Source: Chloroflexota bacterium (GTDB lineage Bacteria; Chloroflexota; Limnocylindria; Limnocylindrales; CSP1-4). From it: 10,747 nt of DNA. The position numbers and the translations under genes were made by a program. The notes below the pieces were generated by a model. It did no database searches. It saw only the letters and a list, made by a program, of their open reading frames with translations, and was not told where the DNA came from. Where the stretch lies: positions 1 to 10,747 of the forward strand of contig JAJYJR010000141.1 of assembly GCA_021789355.1 (NCBI GenBank). Direction: 5' to 3'. This document shows, piece by piece, positions 1 to 5,966 of this stretch. The number at the start of each line of letters is the position of its first letter. Position 1 is the first letter of the stretch.

Positions 1-1336
1 CAGGGAGTATCCGGGTTGGCTCCGCGTCGCCGCTGGCGAACCGCTCGAGTTCCTGCTCGACCATCGAGAGGAAGACCGGGTCGGCCAGATGGAGATCGCC
101 GATCAGGGCGTCGAGATCGCGCTCGGCGACCTCGACCCGGATCGGCCCCGAGTGGCGCCCGGTCGCGTCGGGCTTGCCGCACATCATCTGCAGGCCGCTC
201 TTGTGCCACGCATGAATGGCGATTCGATGGCCGCACCGGTCGTCGTAGGCGATCGAGGAGAGCAGGCTGACCCGATAGGTGCGGCGCACCTTCGCGGACT
301 TCTGGCGGCTCGCGGACACTGCCACGAGGCGTTCCCAGTCCGCGAGCGGGTACAGGGCCGGGAGCATGCATGGCACGAGCCCGGGGTCGCCGACCTGGCG
401 GCGCGGCCGCTTGGGCGACTCCTTGCCGGGCTTGAAGCCGGTGTAGTGGGAGGGCATCTGGTAGCCGGCATACTTCGGGTTGCGCAGCGTGCCCGCCCAC
501 CAGTGCCAGTCCATGCGAGCGCCGCGCGGCGTGAGGCCGTGGAGATCGGTCGTCGCTGACCAGGCCGCGAGCGCCGCGTAGGAGGCGCCCTCGAGGTAGC
601 GTTCCTTGCCCCCGACGATGATCGACGCGAGCGGCTCGTTCCGCTCATACGAGAGGATGCGGCCGGGCTCGCCCATATAGGACGGCCCTCGCTCGCCGAC
701 TCGGTATCCCTCCGGCAGTCGTCCGGTCGGCCGGCCGGTCGCGGTCAGGTGCTCGATGGCCCGCCCGACCTGCTCGCTCGTCTTGCGCGCCCAGTACTCG
801 TCCATGAGTTCCTGGTTGCGCTCGCTCTGCCAGAGGAGCGGGCTGCGCGCGTCGCCCTCGAGCTTGCCCAGGTAGTCGAGATCGATCCCTCGCATGAGGA
901 ACTCGTGCTTGACCTCCTGCGCCTCCTTCGCGTTCCGGAACAGGCGGTCCGACAGGTAGGCGCCGATGATGGTGTAGCGGCCCTCGAGCGCCTCGGCGAG
1001 CAGACGCTGGAACGCCTCGCGCGCCGCGATCGACGTGCCCGACGCGTTGTCGAAGAAGACGGCTTCCCATTCCACCCAGATCTGGCGTCGGGCAAACTGA
1101 TTGAGCGTGTAGGTGAGCTGGACGGCCGGCGCCTCGCGCGTCATCGAGCGCGCGTTGCTCTCCCGCACGTAGGCGGCCCCGAGGCGCCACTGCTCGTGAC
1201 CCGCGGGCAGGCTGACCGCGTAGGCGACCCAGATCGCGCGGAGCTCGTCGAGCGTCCGCCCATGGAGCCCGGCACGATCGATCGTGCGCGGCTCAGCCTG
1301 GGCTGAGGAGGTGTCGTCCTGGGTCACTGCGATCAC
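1..1336 (-). CDS. Large serine recombinase (resolvase/integrase family), C-terminus outside window
   Basis: Site-specific DNA recombinase, 445 residues visible, open at the left edge. The catalytic domain starts near residue 55: AYVRES places the probable nucleophile at Ser60, and it continues through FFDNASGTS and the family motif SDRLFRN (Asp at about residue 130). A Recombinase-type domain follows, with GASYAALAAW, GLTPRGARMDWHWW and LRNPKYAGYQ. The zinc-ribbon position (SLLSSIAYDDRCGHR ... MMCGK) keeps only two cysteines, fewer than the usual four. The GTG start at 1336 is chosen because AAGGA lies 9 nt upstream and the frame has a TGA just before it. The stop of a small upstream ORF overlaps this start (GTGA), which suggests translational coupling. 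About 55 residues precede the catalytic motif, more than usual, so a later start is possible. It could be an integrase of a mobile element or a transposon resolvase. The family is certain from motifs; the target site is unknown. Confidence 0.9.
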   Translation of the reverse strand, partial: MIAVTQDDTSSAQAEPRTIDRAGLHGRTLDELRAIWVAYAVSLPAGHEQWRLGAAYVRESNARSMTREAPAVQLTYTLNQFARRQIWVEWEAVFFDNASGTSIAAREAFQRLLAEALEGRYTIIGAYLSDRLFRNAKEAQEVKHEFLMRGIDLDYLGKLEGDARSPLLWQSERNQELMDEYWARKTSEQVGRAIEHLTATGRPTGRLPEGYRVGERGPSYMGEPGRILSYERNEPLASIIVGGKERYLEGASYAALAAWSATTDLHGLTPRGARMDWHWWAGTLRNPKYAGYQMPSHYTGFKPGKESPKRPRRQVGDPGLVPCMLPALYPLADWERLVAVSASRQKSAKVRRTYRVSLLSSIAYDDRCGHRIAIHAWHKSGLQMMCGKPDATGRHSGPIRVEVAERDLDALIGDLHLADPVFLSMVEQELERFASGDAEPTRILP

Positions 1337-1512
1337 CGATGGTCATCCTTGCCGCACCCCTCGGCATCTGACGTGGTGGCTGGCCGTCCGGCCTGTCCCC
1401 ACTCCCAGAGGAGCCGTGCCACCGCTCGCGCAAGCGTCCGTGTGGCGATGGGGTCGAGATCGCCGTCGTTGGCGTTCCCAATGGACTCTCTGCACCGTTC
1501 GGTTCTCGTCAA
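1333..1512 (-). CDS. Small ORF coupled to the serine recombinase
   Basis: Unrecognised small protein of about 59 residues if it begins at the TTG at 1512. The frame is open further upstream to 1665, but I see no better start. The readable part, NANDGDLDPIATRTLARAV then ARLLWEWGQAGRP, looks like a real alpha-helical sequence with G/C-rich third positions. Its TGA at 1335-1333 overlaps the recombinase GTG at 1336-1334, a spacing typical of co-translated genes. Short ORFs directly upstream of serine recombinases are known in high-GC bacteria, but no function is inferred. The start codon is the weakest part of the call. Confidence 0.4.
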   Translation of the reverse strand: MTRTERCRESIGNANDGDLDPIATRTLARAVARLLWEWGQAGRPATTSDAEGCGKDDHR

Positions 1513-2005
1513 GGGCTCCAGCCGGCCATCTTTGGCGTCGGTCGCAGGGCGACTCGATCCAGGGGCCGAGCCCTCGCGGTCGCTGTGACGGTGGCCGTGC
1601 GTCGTGATGTGATCCCCTCGTGGACATCTGGGGCGTGCTCGGTGCGGTGAGCGTTGCCGCCATCAGATCACCGGGCTGGCCCGCGGTCGAGGTTTGTCAC
1701 GCCGGTGATGCCGCAGATGCCGGCCGTCTCTCCATTCACCTACCGCCAGGTCTTCGGCGCCGGGCATCCATCTCCTCTACGGAGACACGCATCTGGGGCT
1801 CTGTCGAATCGTTTGCTCCCAGAGTTCCGAACGTTCCGACTGTTCCCCCCGTAACCGGGCGCTCCGCGGTGCCTCTGGTTCATCCGCGGCCCATACGCCA
1901 ACACGCGCGGCTCTCGTTGTCCAGCGGCAGCGTTGCGCCCGTGGGCCGGGTGGTGGGGATTGCGCACGTTGCGCGCGTGATGCGCCCGCCCGGACCATTC
2001 GTAAT
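1513..2005. other. Divergent spacer without a convincing gene
   Basis: Several frames are open here on both strands, but their translations are rich in Arg/Pro/Ser and lack a conserved-looking core, so none is called. The stretch separates the leftward recombinase pair from the rightward ORF at 2006 and should therefore hold divergent promoters. The only clear structure is the GTTCC repeat at 1824-1850. Confidence 0.4.
1824..1850. repeat. Three GTTCC motifs at 9-bp spacing
   Basis: GTTCCGA begins at 1824 and 1833 and GTTCC at 1842, so three units follow with an exact 9-bp period. On the minus strand each unit reads GGAAC. The phased spacing in a divergent spacer suggests a protein-binding site, but three short units could also be chance. 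Confidence 0.35.
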
Positions 2006-2341
2006 GTGTCGGCGGATGATCTCAACAGGCTGTCCCCACTTGTCGAGCAGAAGTTCCGCGAGGACAACGAGTTGCCTGCCGGCGCCGACCTCCACGCCCT
2101 GTGTGACGGCCACCTCACCACGCTCGCGGAAGGGTTCGGCAAGCAGGGCGGTCTGGTCGTTATGGGGCATCCGCCAGCTTGGTCCGCCGTCGAGCCGCAG
2201 ATCAGGGCGTTCCGTCGGTTCGTCCCCCGACAAGAGCCCTCTGACGGCTTCCTCAAGATGAGCGTGCCGGATTCCGGGAGTCGGCGCGGGGAACATGGCC
2301 CGATGCGCCTGACGGCCCTGACCGATGGGTCATGGCAATAG
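2006..2341 (+). CDS. Hypothetical protein
   Basis: Unrecognised 111-residue ORF with a GTG start. The N-terminal half (VEQKFREDNELPAGADLH, then LTTLAEGFGKQGGLVVMGHPP) reads like a soluble mixed alpha/beta protein and has G/C-rich third positions. The C-terminal third is less convincing. The frame stays open well upstream of 2006, so the true start could be earlier, or the ORF could be a remnant. The TAG lies 21 nt before the GTG of the next ORF on the same strand, so the two may be cotranscribed. No ribosome-binding site is obvious. Confidence 0.35.
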   Translation: MSADDLNRLSPLVEQKFREDNELPAGADLHALCDGHLTTLAEGFGKQGGLVVMGHPPAWSAVEPQIRAFRRFVPRQEPSDGFLKMSVPDSGSRRGEHGPMRLTALTDGSWQ

Positions 2342-2362
2342 GTCCGGGAGCGGAACACGCTC

Positions 2363-2761
2363 GTGTCGCAGACCGTTCGAAGGCATACGGGACCTGTCGA
2401 CGGGAGTCTGCAACGACTGGCGAGGAATACCTCGGTGGAAGCGGTCAGAGCAACCCTGAAGGCGCGCCGAAAGCATCCAACTGTCGAGAGCTGCGAGCGT
2501 CCGCCAAACGGTTGGTGCGAGTCTTGTGAGGGAACCTACCGTGTCCGGCAGGCTGTGTGGCACTCGAGTCGCCCGCGAGTCACTGTCACGATCGCAGCGA
2601 TCCGCGTCGATCGTCATGATGACGGCGTCTGGTTTGACGTCGCATTCACCGACGAACCGAACGGCCTATACGACTGGCGAGGCCTGCATCGGGTCGGCTG
2701 CTCGATGCTGGCCGAAGAGTGGGGCTGGGTATTCGAGGGGTTAGGATTTGGCACGCAATAA
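2363..2761 (+). CDS. Hypothetical protein with CxxC, 3' end replaced by IS insertion
   Basis: Unrecognised 132-residue ORF with a GTG start. The last two thirds look protein-like: a CESC motif, then RPRVTVTIAAIRVDRHDDG and a Trp-rich segment (GVWFDVAF, LYDWRG, EEWGWVFEG). The first 40 residues are less convincing, so the start may be later. The final residues GFGTQ and the TAA lie inside the left end of the insertion sequence. Removing the IS and one target copy restores a frame that continues from EGL for 20 more codons to a TGA at 4101-4103, overlapping the 3' end of the convergent ATPase gene. The native C-terminus has therefore probably been replaced by IS sequence. Confidence 0.4.
   Translation: MSQTVRRHTGPVDGSLQRLARNTSVEAVRATLKARRKHPTVESCERPPNGWCESCEGTYRVRQAVWHSSRPRVTVTIAAIRVDRHDDGVWFDVAFTDEPNGLYDWRGLHRVGCSMLAEEWGWVFEGLGFGTQ
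2741..2743. repeat. Target-site duplication TTA, left copy
   Basis: TTA directly abuts the first G of the left inverted repeat and is repeated at 4038-4040. A 3-bp match alone is weak, but it falls exactly at the boundary set by the inverted repeats. Confidence 0.65.
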
Positions 2762-2763
2762 CT
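2744..2763 (+). repeat. Left terminal inverted repeat of the IS
   Basis: Matches the inverted right end at 15 of 20 positions without gaps. It runs directly into the TTGACA box of the transposase promoter. Confidence 0.8.
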
Positions 2764-2791
2764 TGACATATGCTGGCTGCTCGGCTATGCT
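2763..2791 (+). promoter_or_regulatory. Sigma70-type promoter for the transposase
   Basis: TTGACA at 2763-2768 is a perfect -35 box and TATGCT at 2786-2791 a good -10 box, with the optimal 17-bp spacer. The -35 box abuts the left inverted repeat. Transcription would start at about 2797-2799, essentially at the GTG start codon at 2798, so the message should be leaderless. Confidence 0.7.
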
Positions 2792-2797
2792 TCGAGG

Positions 2798-4030
2798 GTG
2801 CTCGACGAAGGCGCCATCCGGGACCGCTACCAGGCGCTCGCTCCCGCGGTCGACGAGCGGGTCCGACGGCTGGTCCTCGGCGCGGAGGCGGTGGCCGCCG
2901 GTCGCGGCGGCCAGGCGGCGGTGGCGCGCGCCACTGGCGCGTCGCCGGCCACCATCCGGCGCGGTCTCGCCGAGCTCGCCGACCCGAGTGGGCGACCCCC
3001 GCAGGGCCGCGTCCGCCGGTCGGGTGGTGGCCGCAAGCGCGCGGTCGAGCTCGACCCCGGGTTGCGCGACGCGCTCGACCGGCTGGTCGAGCCGACGACC
3101 CGGGGCGATCCGACGTCCCCCCTGCGCTGGACCTGCAAGAGCCTCCGGAACCTCGCCGCGGAGCTGCGCCGGCAGGGCCACGCGGTTAGCCACCGGGTCG
3201 TCGGCGAGCTGCTCCACGAGATGGGCTACAGCCTGCAGGCGAACCGCAAGACCCTGGAGGGGACCGACCACCCCGACCGGGACGCGCAGTTCGCGCACCT
3301 CAACGCCGCGGTCCAGCTCCAGCTCTCCCTGGGCGGGCCGGTCATCTCGGTCGACACGAAGAAGAAGGAGCTGGTCGGGCCGTTCAGGAACGGTGGGAAG
3401 GAGCTGCGCCCGAAGGGGGACCCGGAGCTCGTCCTGATGCACGACTTCGTCATCGAGGGGCTCGGCCGGGCGAGCCCCTACGGCGTCTACGACCTCGGGC
3501 AGAACGAGGCCTGGGTGAGCGTGGGCACCGACCACGACACGGCGGCCTTCGCGGTCGAGAGCATCCGCCGCTGGTGGCGGACCATGGGTGAGCCGCTGTA
3601 CCCGGGGGCGACCCGGCTCCTCGTCACCGCCGACGGGGGCGGCAGCAACGGCTACCGGGTCCGCTTGTGGAAGCTGGAGCTCCAGAAGCTCGCCGACGAG
3701 ACCGGTCTCGAGATCGCCGTCTGCCACTTCCCGCCGGGCACGAGCAAGTGGAACAAGATCGAGCATCGGTTGTTCTCGGCGATCACCCAGAACTGGCGGG
3801 GCAAGCCGCTCGTGAGTCACGAGGTGATCGTGAACCTCATCGCCGCGACGACGACCCGGACCGGTCTGCGGGTCCGCAGCGAGCTCGACACGAACGGCTA
3901 CCCGAAGGGCGTGACCGTGAGCGATGCCGACATGAAGACCCTCTACCTCCAGCCCGACGCCTTCCACGGCGAGTGGAACTACACGCTGATCCCCCGCCTC
4001 AGGCTGCCTGAGGCATCAGTTATATCGTGA
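2798..4030 (+). CDS. ISAzo13-family transposase (DDE)
   Basis: Catalyses transposition of the surrounding element. It has 410 residues, a normal full length for the family. An N-terminal helix-turn-helix-like segment (GGQAAVARATGASPATIRRG, about residues 36-55) is followed by the ISAzo13/Rhodopirellula-type catalytic core. Recognisable motifs are SVDTKKKE (Asp186), YGVYDLGQNE, DTAAFAVESIRRWW, TADGGGSNG (Asp279), PPGTSKWNKIEHRLFS (Glu322), NWRGKPLVSHEVIV and FHGEWNYTLIPR. The triad Asp186/Asp279/Glu322 is intact. The GTG start is supported by the promoter geometry; no Shine-Dalgarno is needed for a leaderless message. There is no frameshift, so the gene is probably functional. Confidence 0.95.
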   Translation: MLDEGAIRDRYQALAPAVDERVRRLVLGAEAVAAGRGGQAAVARATGASPATIRRGLAELADPSGRPPQGRVRRSGGGRKRAVELDPGLRDALDRLVEPTTRGDPTSPLRWTCKSLRNLAAELRRQGHAVSHRVVGELLHEMGYSLQANRKTLEGTDHPDRDAQFAHLNAAVQLQLSLGGPVISVDTKKKELVGPFRNGGKELRPKGDPELVLMHDFVIEGLGRASPYGVYDLGQNEAWVSVGTDHDTAAFAVESIRRWWRTMGEPLYPGATRLLVTADGGGSNGYRVRLWKLELQKLADETGLEIAVCHFPPGTSKWNKIEHRLFSAITQNWRGKPLVSHEVIVNLIAATTTRTGLRVRSELDTNGYPKGVTVSDADMKTLYLQPDAFHGEWNYTLIPRLRLPEASVIS

Positions 4031-4037
4031 CAACCCC
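4018..4037 (-). repeat. Right terminal inverted repeat of the IS
   Basis: Inverted counterpart of the left end. The transposase stop codon (TGA, 4028-4030) lies inside it. Confidence 0.8.
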
Positions 4038-4040
4038 TTA
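4038..4040. repeat. Target-site duplication TTA, right copy (also a stop codon)
   Basis: Second TTA copy. Read on the minus strand it is the TAA stop of the ParA-like gene, so that protein was left intact by the insertion. Confidence 0.65.
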
Positions 4041-4940
4041 GTACTGCCGGCCGTCAAGCAGATCGATGAGGGGCGCGAAGGCCAGCGCGAGCACGGACTC
4101 TGACTCGAGCCCAACGCTTGGCACCCCAGCCAGGTGGGAGGCCGCCTCCACTGACTCGGCGGCCGGCAACCTAACAATCGCGATGGGGCCAAACTCGGAC
4201 GCGGCCGATTCGATGATCATGTCTGGGCCCCTGGAGCGCGCTCGATTGCCGACGACGACAAGCGGCGCGCGGCCAATGCCGAGCGTGCGGGCCGCTGGTC
4301 CACTCGAGAGCGCGCGCAGCCCAGACATCTCACCTGGCAGCCTATCGGGGGTCCCCGTATCGACGACCCACGCAAGATACGAACGATCCGGAGCCAACGC
4401 CGCGGCCCGGAAGGCGGCCACCGTCATCGCCGTGTAATGCTCCGTGCTTCCGTCGACCACGATGGCGTCGTAGTCGACGGCAAGCACGTCGAACATCCGC
4501 TCGAGGATGGCGGCGTGAGTGGACAACAGTTGCCGACGCAGGGGCGCCTCGTCGCTCTCGAAGTAGTCCGCCTGGCTGCACACTCCGGGGAGCAGGCGCA
4601 GCCGATCCGGGATCAGCTCGACAGAGAAGAACTCCACATCACGTGCCGAACCGATAGCCGCCGCCGTTGCCGCTGAGTCTTTGGCACCCCAGGCATCACC
4701 CGCCCATCGCATGAGCGCGGAGATGCCACGTCTCTTGAGATCGACCGACCGACTTGCGTCGAACCGACGATGGGCGTCCGCGCCATACGCCGAGAGGTCG
4801 ATCAGCATCACCTTGCGTCCGCGCATCGCCAGACCGTAGGCAACGTTCGTTGCGACCGTGGTCTTGCCGGCCCCGCCGAGTTGGCTGGTGACGACAAGCA
4901 AGCGCGCCCGTCCGCCCCCGGATACTTTCATCGTATTCAT
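4038..4940 (-). CDS. ParA/MinD-like P-loop ATPase
   Basis: SIMIBI-class ATPase of the ParA/MinD group, 300 residues. Walker A is LGGAGKTT (residues 21-28, Lys26). The position usually held by the signature lysine of the deviant Walker A (K-G-G) is Leu21. Walker A' is VMLIDLS (Asp48) and Walker B is AIVVDGS (Asp163). A region RGISALMRWAGDAW (about 71-84) is unlike plasmid ParA. ATG at 4940 is preferred because AAGGGG lies 8 nt upstream; an in-frame TTG at 4964 would add eight residues but falls inside the palindrome at 4960-4992. No ParB-like partner is visible. The stop codon coincides with the IS target duplication. Possible roles are partitioning of a mobile element, polar positioning, or a TadZ/CpaE-like task. 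Family membership is secure; the role is unknown. Confidence 0.82.
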   Translation of the reverse strand: MNTMKVSGGGRARLLVVTSQLGGAGKTTVATNVAYGLAMRGRKVMLIDLSAYGADAHRRFDASRSVDLKRRGISALMRWAGDAWGAKDSAATAAAIGSARDVEFFSVELIPDRLRLLPGVCSQADYFESDEAPLRRQLLSTHAAILERMFDVLAVDYDAIVVDGSTEHYTAMTVAAFRAAALAPDRSYLAWVVDTGTPDRLPGEMSGLRALSSGPAARTLGIGRAPLVVVGNRARSRGPDMIIESAASEFGPIAIVRLPAAESVEAASHLAGVPSVGLESESVLALAFAPLIDLLDGRQY

Positions 4941-4959
4941 TCCCAGGGCCCCTTGGTGA

Positions 4960-4992
4960 CTCAAGTGCCGTTATTCAATAGCGGCACTTGAG
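4960..4992. promoter_or_regulatory. 33-bp near-perfect palindrome upstream of the ParA-like gene
   Basis: Arms CTCAAGTGCCGTTATT (4960-4975) and AATAGCGGCACTTGAG (4977-4992) flank a single central C. Fifteen of 16 pairs are perfect and the other is a T-G wobble. It ends 20 nt before the ATG and just upstream of the ribosome-binding site, so it lies in the promoter or leader. It could be an operator, a centromere-like (parS-type) site, or an RNA hairpin. It does not resemble the canonical chromosomal parS sequence. Confidence 0.6.
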
Positions 4993-5251
4993 ATGTGCAA
5001 GAAGCCTTTGCGTGACCTGGCGGCTGTCAAGGAAGTGACCCAATCCCCGAGCCACAGGAGACTGCGAATACTCTCCCGTCGGCCCTTGGTGTCTCCGCGA
5101 CGACTGGGTCCAACCTCGACCGCGACTTGCGCTCGTAGCGCGCTGCGATGGTCAGTGTTCTGGACGGCGGTACGGCTCATCGCGATGGGCGGGGAGACTG
5201 CTTGGTTCCTCGCCGTTCACGGGGCACTCCTCTGGCGAGGAGGTCGGGTAG

Positions 5252-5267
5252 CCGCTGCACGCAGCGG
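5252..5267. repeat. Stem-loop CCGCTG-CACG-CAGCGG
   Basis: A perfect 6-bp stem closes a 4-nt loop. No T-run follows on either strand, so it is not a classical terminator. Confidence 0.4.
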
Positions 5268-5410
5268 TCTGGGCTGGCGGCGGTCCTCCTGAGCGCGGCC
5301 GCCACACGAAGTCTCGGTTGAGAGCTGGCACGATCAAGAAGTCTGCCGATGCGTCGCGCTCTCACTGCCGGCCCTCACCGACATCTCGCAGTCGCATCGT
5401 CGCAAAGCCT

Positions 5411-5436
5411 GATCATGGCGGACGTTCGCCACGATC
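5411..5436. repeat. Imperfect 26-bp palindrome
   Basis: Arms GATCATGGCG and CGCCACGATC differ at one pair and surround GACGTT with an ACGT core. Eleven of 13 pairs are symmetric. An operator-like site or a structured transcript is possible. Confidence 0.4.
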
Positions 5437-5515
5437 CGGCACCCCGGGCGCCCGCCGATCTCTCTGGCTCCGACGCCCGGGCCTCTCCGCCCTCGCCCAT
5501 CAGTCGGTTGACTGT

Positions 5516-5577
5516 GCATACCAGTCCAGCGGGTCAGCGACTTTGCCTACCGTGCCCCCGAGTCCGTCCGGGGGCGC
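5516..5577 (-). repeat. Dispersed 62-nt repeat, copy A
   Basis: Aligns without gaps to 10258-10319 at 50 of 62 positions, with a perfect 26-nt block at 5552-5577. The block holds a hairpin: GCCCCCG (5554-5560), 8-nt loop, CGGGGGC (5569-5575). Read on the minus strand, both copies encode APPDGLGGT, two variable residues, then KVAD-x-L-x-WYA-x-S, and a stop shortly after (TGA at 5502-5500 here). This copy lies just upstream of the small gene at 5595. Confidence 0.7.
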
Positions 5578-5594
5578 TTGTTCATGCCGAATCC

Positions 5595-5944
5595 GTGAGC
5601 TTGGGCGAGTTCGACGTGCCGTCAAGGCCTGCGCCGGTGAAGGCGTGGCTGCGGGCGAAGGGCGACGAGGTGCTCGAGCGCCTGCCGGTGGCGGCCCGAC
5701 AAGCACGTCGGATCTCACCGCCTTCCTGAAGCTCCGCGTCGAGGTCACGCTCAGAGGCGGCAAGGGGCGGCTTGCCAACCTCTCCCGCCTCGACATCCGG
5801 CTGCGGCTGATGGCCCTCACGTGGAACCGGCAAGATCGCCGAGACCGCTATCGGGAGATCCTGCTCGCGCACTTGCGCGACGAGCCTCGTCCGCAGCGCC
5901 TCTGGCGTCGCCACCTGGACGGGGAGTTCTACGATCCTTCCTGA
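5595..5944 (+). pseudogene. Small hypothetical gene, apparently frameshifted
   Basis: Unrecognised. From the GTG at 5595 one frame reads SLGEFDVPSRPAPVKAWLRA then KGDEVLERLPVAAR, and stops at 5729. The frame that looks coding then changes at about 5697-5705 and continues as STSDLTAFLKLRVEV, LANLSRLDIRLRLMALTWN, DRYREILLAHLRDEPRP and a final DGEFYDPS, ending at the TGA at 5942-5944. Joined, these give about 116 residues of charged, helical protein, whereas each frame outside its part is Arg/Gly-rich. One missing base would explain the break. It may be a sequencing error or a decayed gene. The TTG of the membrane protein follows after 22 nt, suggesting one transcript. Confidence 0.45.
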
Positions 5945-5966
5945 GTCGTGGCGAGTTGAGGCAAAG

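Larger units (their letters stand above)
2744..4037 (+). mobile_element. ISAzo13-family insertion sequence, complete (1294 bp)
   Basis: A single transposase gene fills the element. The 20-bp ends (2744-2763 and the reverse complement of 4018-4037) align without gaps at 15 of 20 positions, sharing GG, TTG, CACG and ATAACT. Both ends are flanked by TTA (2741-2743 and 4038-4040), a 3-bp target duplication; I recall this length as normal for the family. Matching flanks, intact ends and an intact transposase suggest a recent and possibly still active insertion. The right-hand TTA is also the stop codon of the minus-strand ATPase gene. Confidence 0.88.
4993..5594. other. Long non-coding-looking spacer rich in inverted repeats
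   Basis: No frame gives a convincing protein; the open frames translate to Arg/Ser/Pro-rich sequence. A TTGACA box on the minus strand (5025-5030) could serve the ParA-like gene, but no good -10 follows it. The spacer contains a 6-bp stem-loop at 5252-5267, an imperfect 26-bp palindrome at 5411-5436, an inverted repeat pair CCCGGGCG/CGCCCGGG at 5443-5450 and 5474-5481, and copy A of the 62-nt repeat. Confidence 0.45.

Noticed and set aside
645..1190. Minus-strand frame of 181 residues in the recombinase region
   Set aside because: It is out of frame with the recombinase motifs (AYVRES, SDRLFRN), which read in another frame through to the left edge.
1620..2261. 213-residue plus-strand frame
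   Set aside because: The translation is Ser/Arg/Pro-rich, and its last part overlaps the more protein-like frame starting at 2006.
2741..3967. 408-residue open frame on the minus strand opposite the transposase
   Set aside because: It is the antisense shadow of a clearly conserved ISAzo13 transposase and has Arg/Leu/Val/Pro-rich, motif-free composition.
5002..5030. Minus-strand promoter for the ParA-like gene from TTGACA at 5025-5030
   Set aside because: The -35 box is perfect, but no acceptable -10 lies 16-18 bp away.
5554..5575. Intrinsic terminator at the repeat hairpin
   Set aside because: A strong GC stem is present, but no T-run follows on either strand in either copy, so it is recorded as a repeat only.
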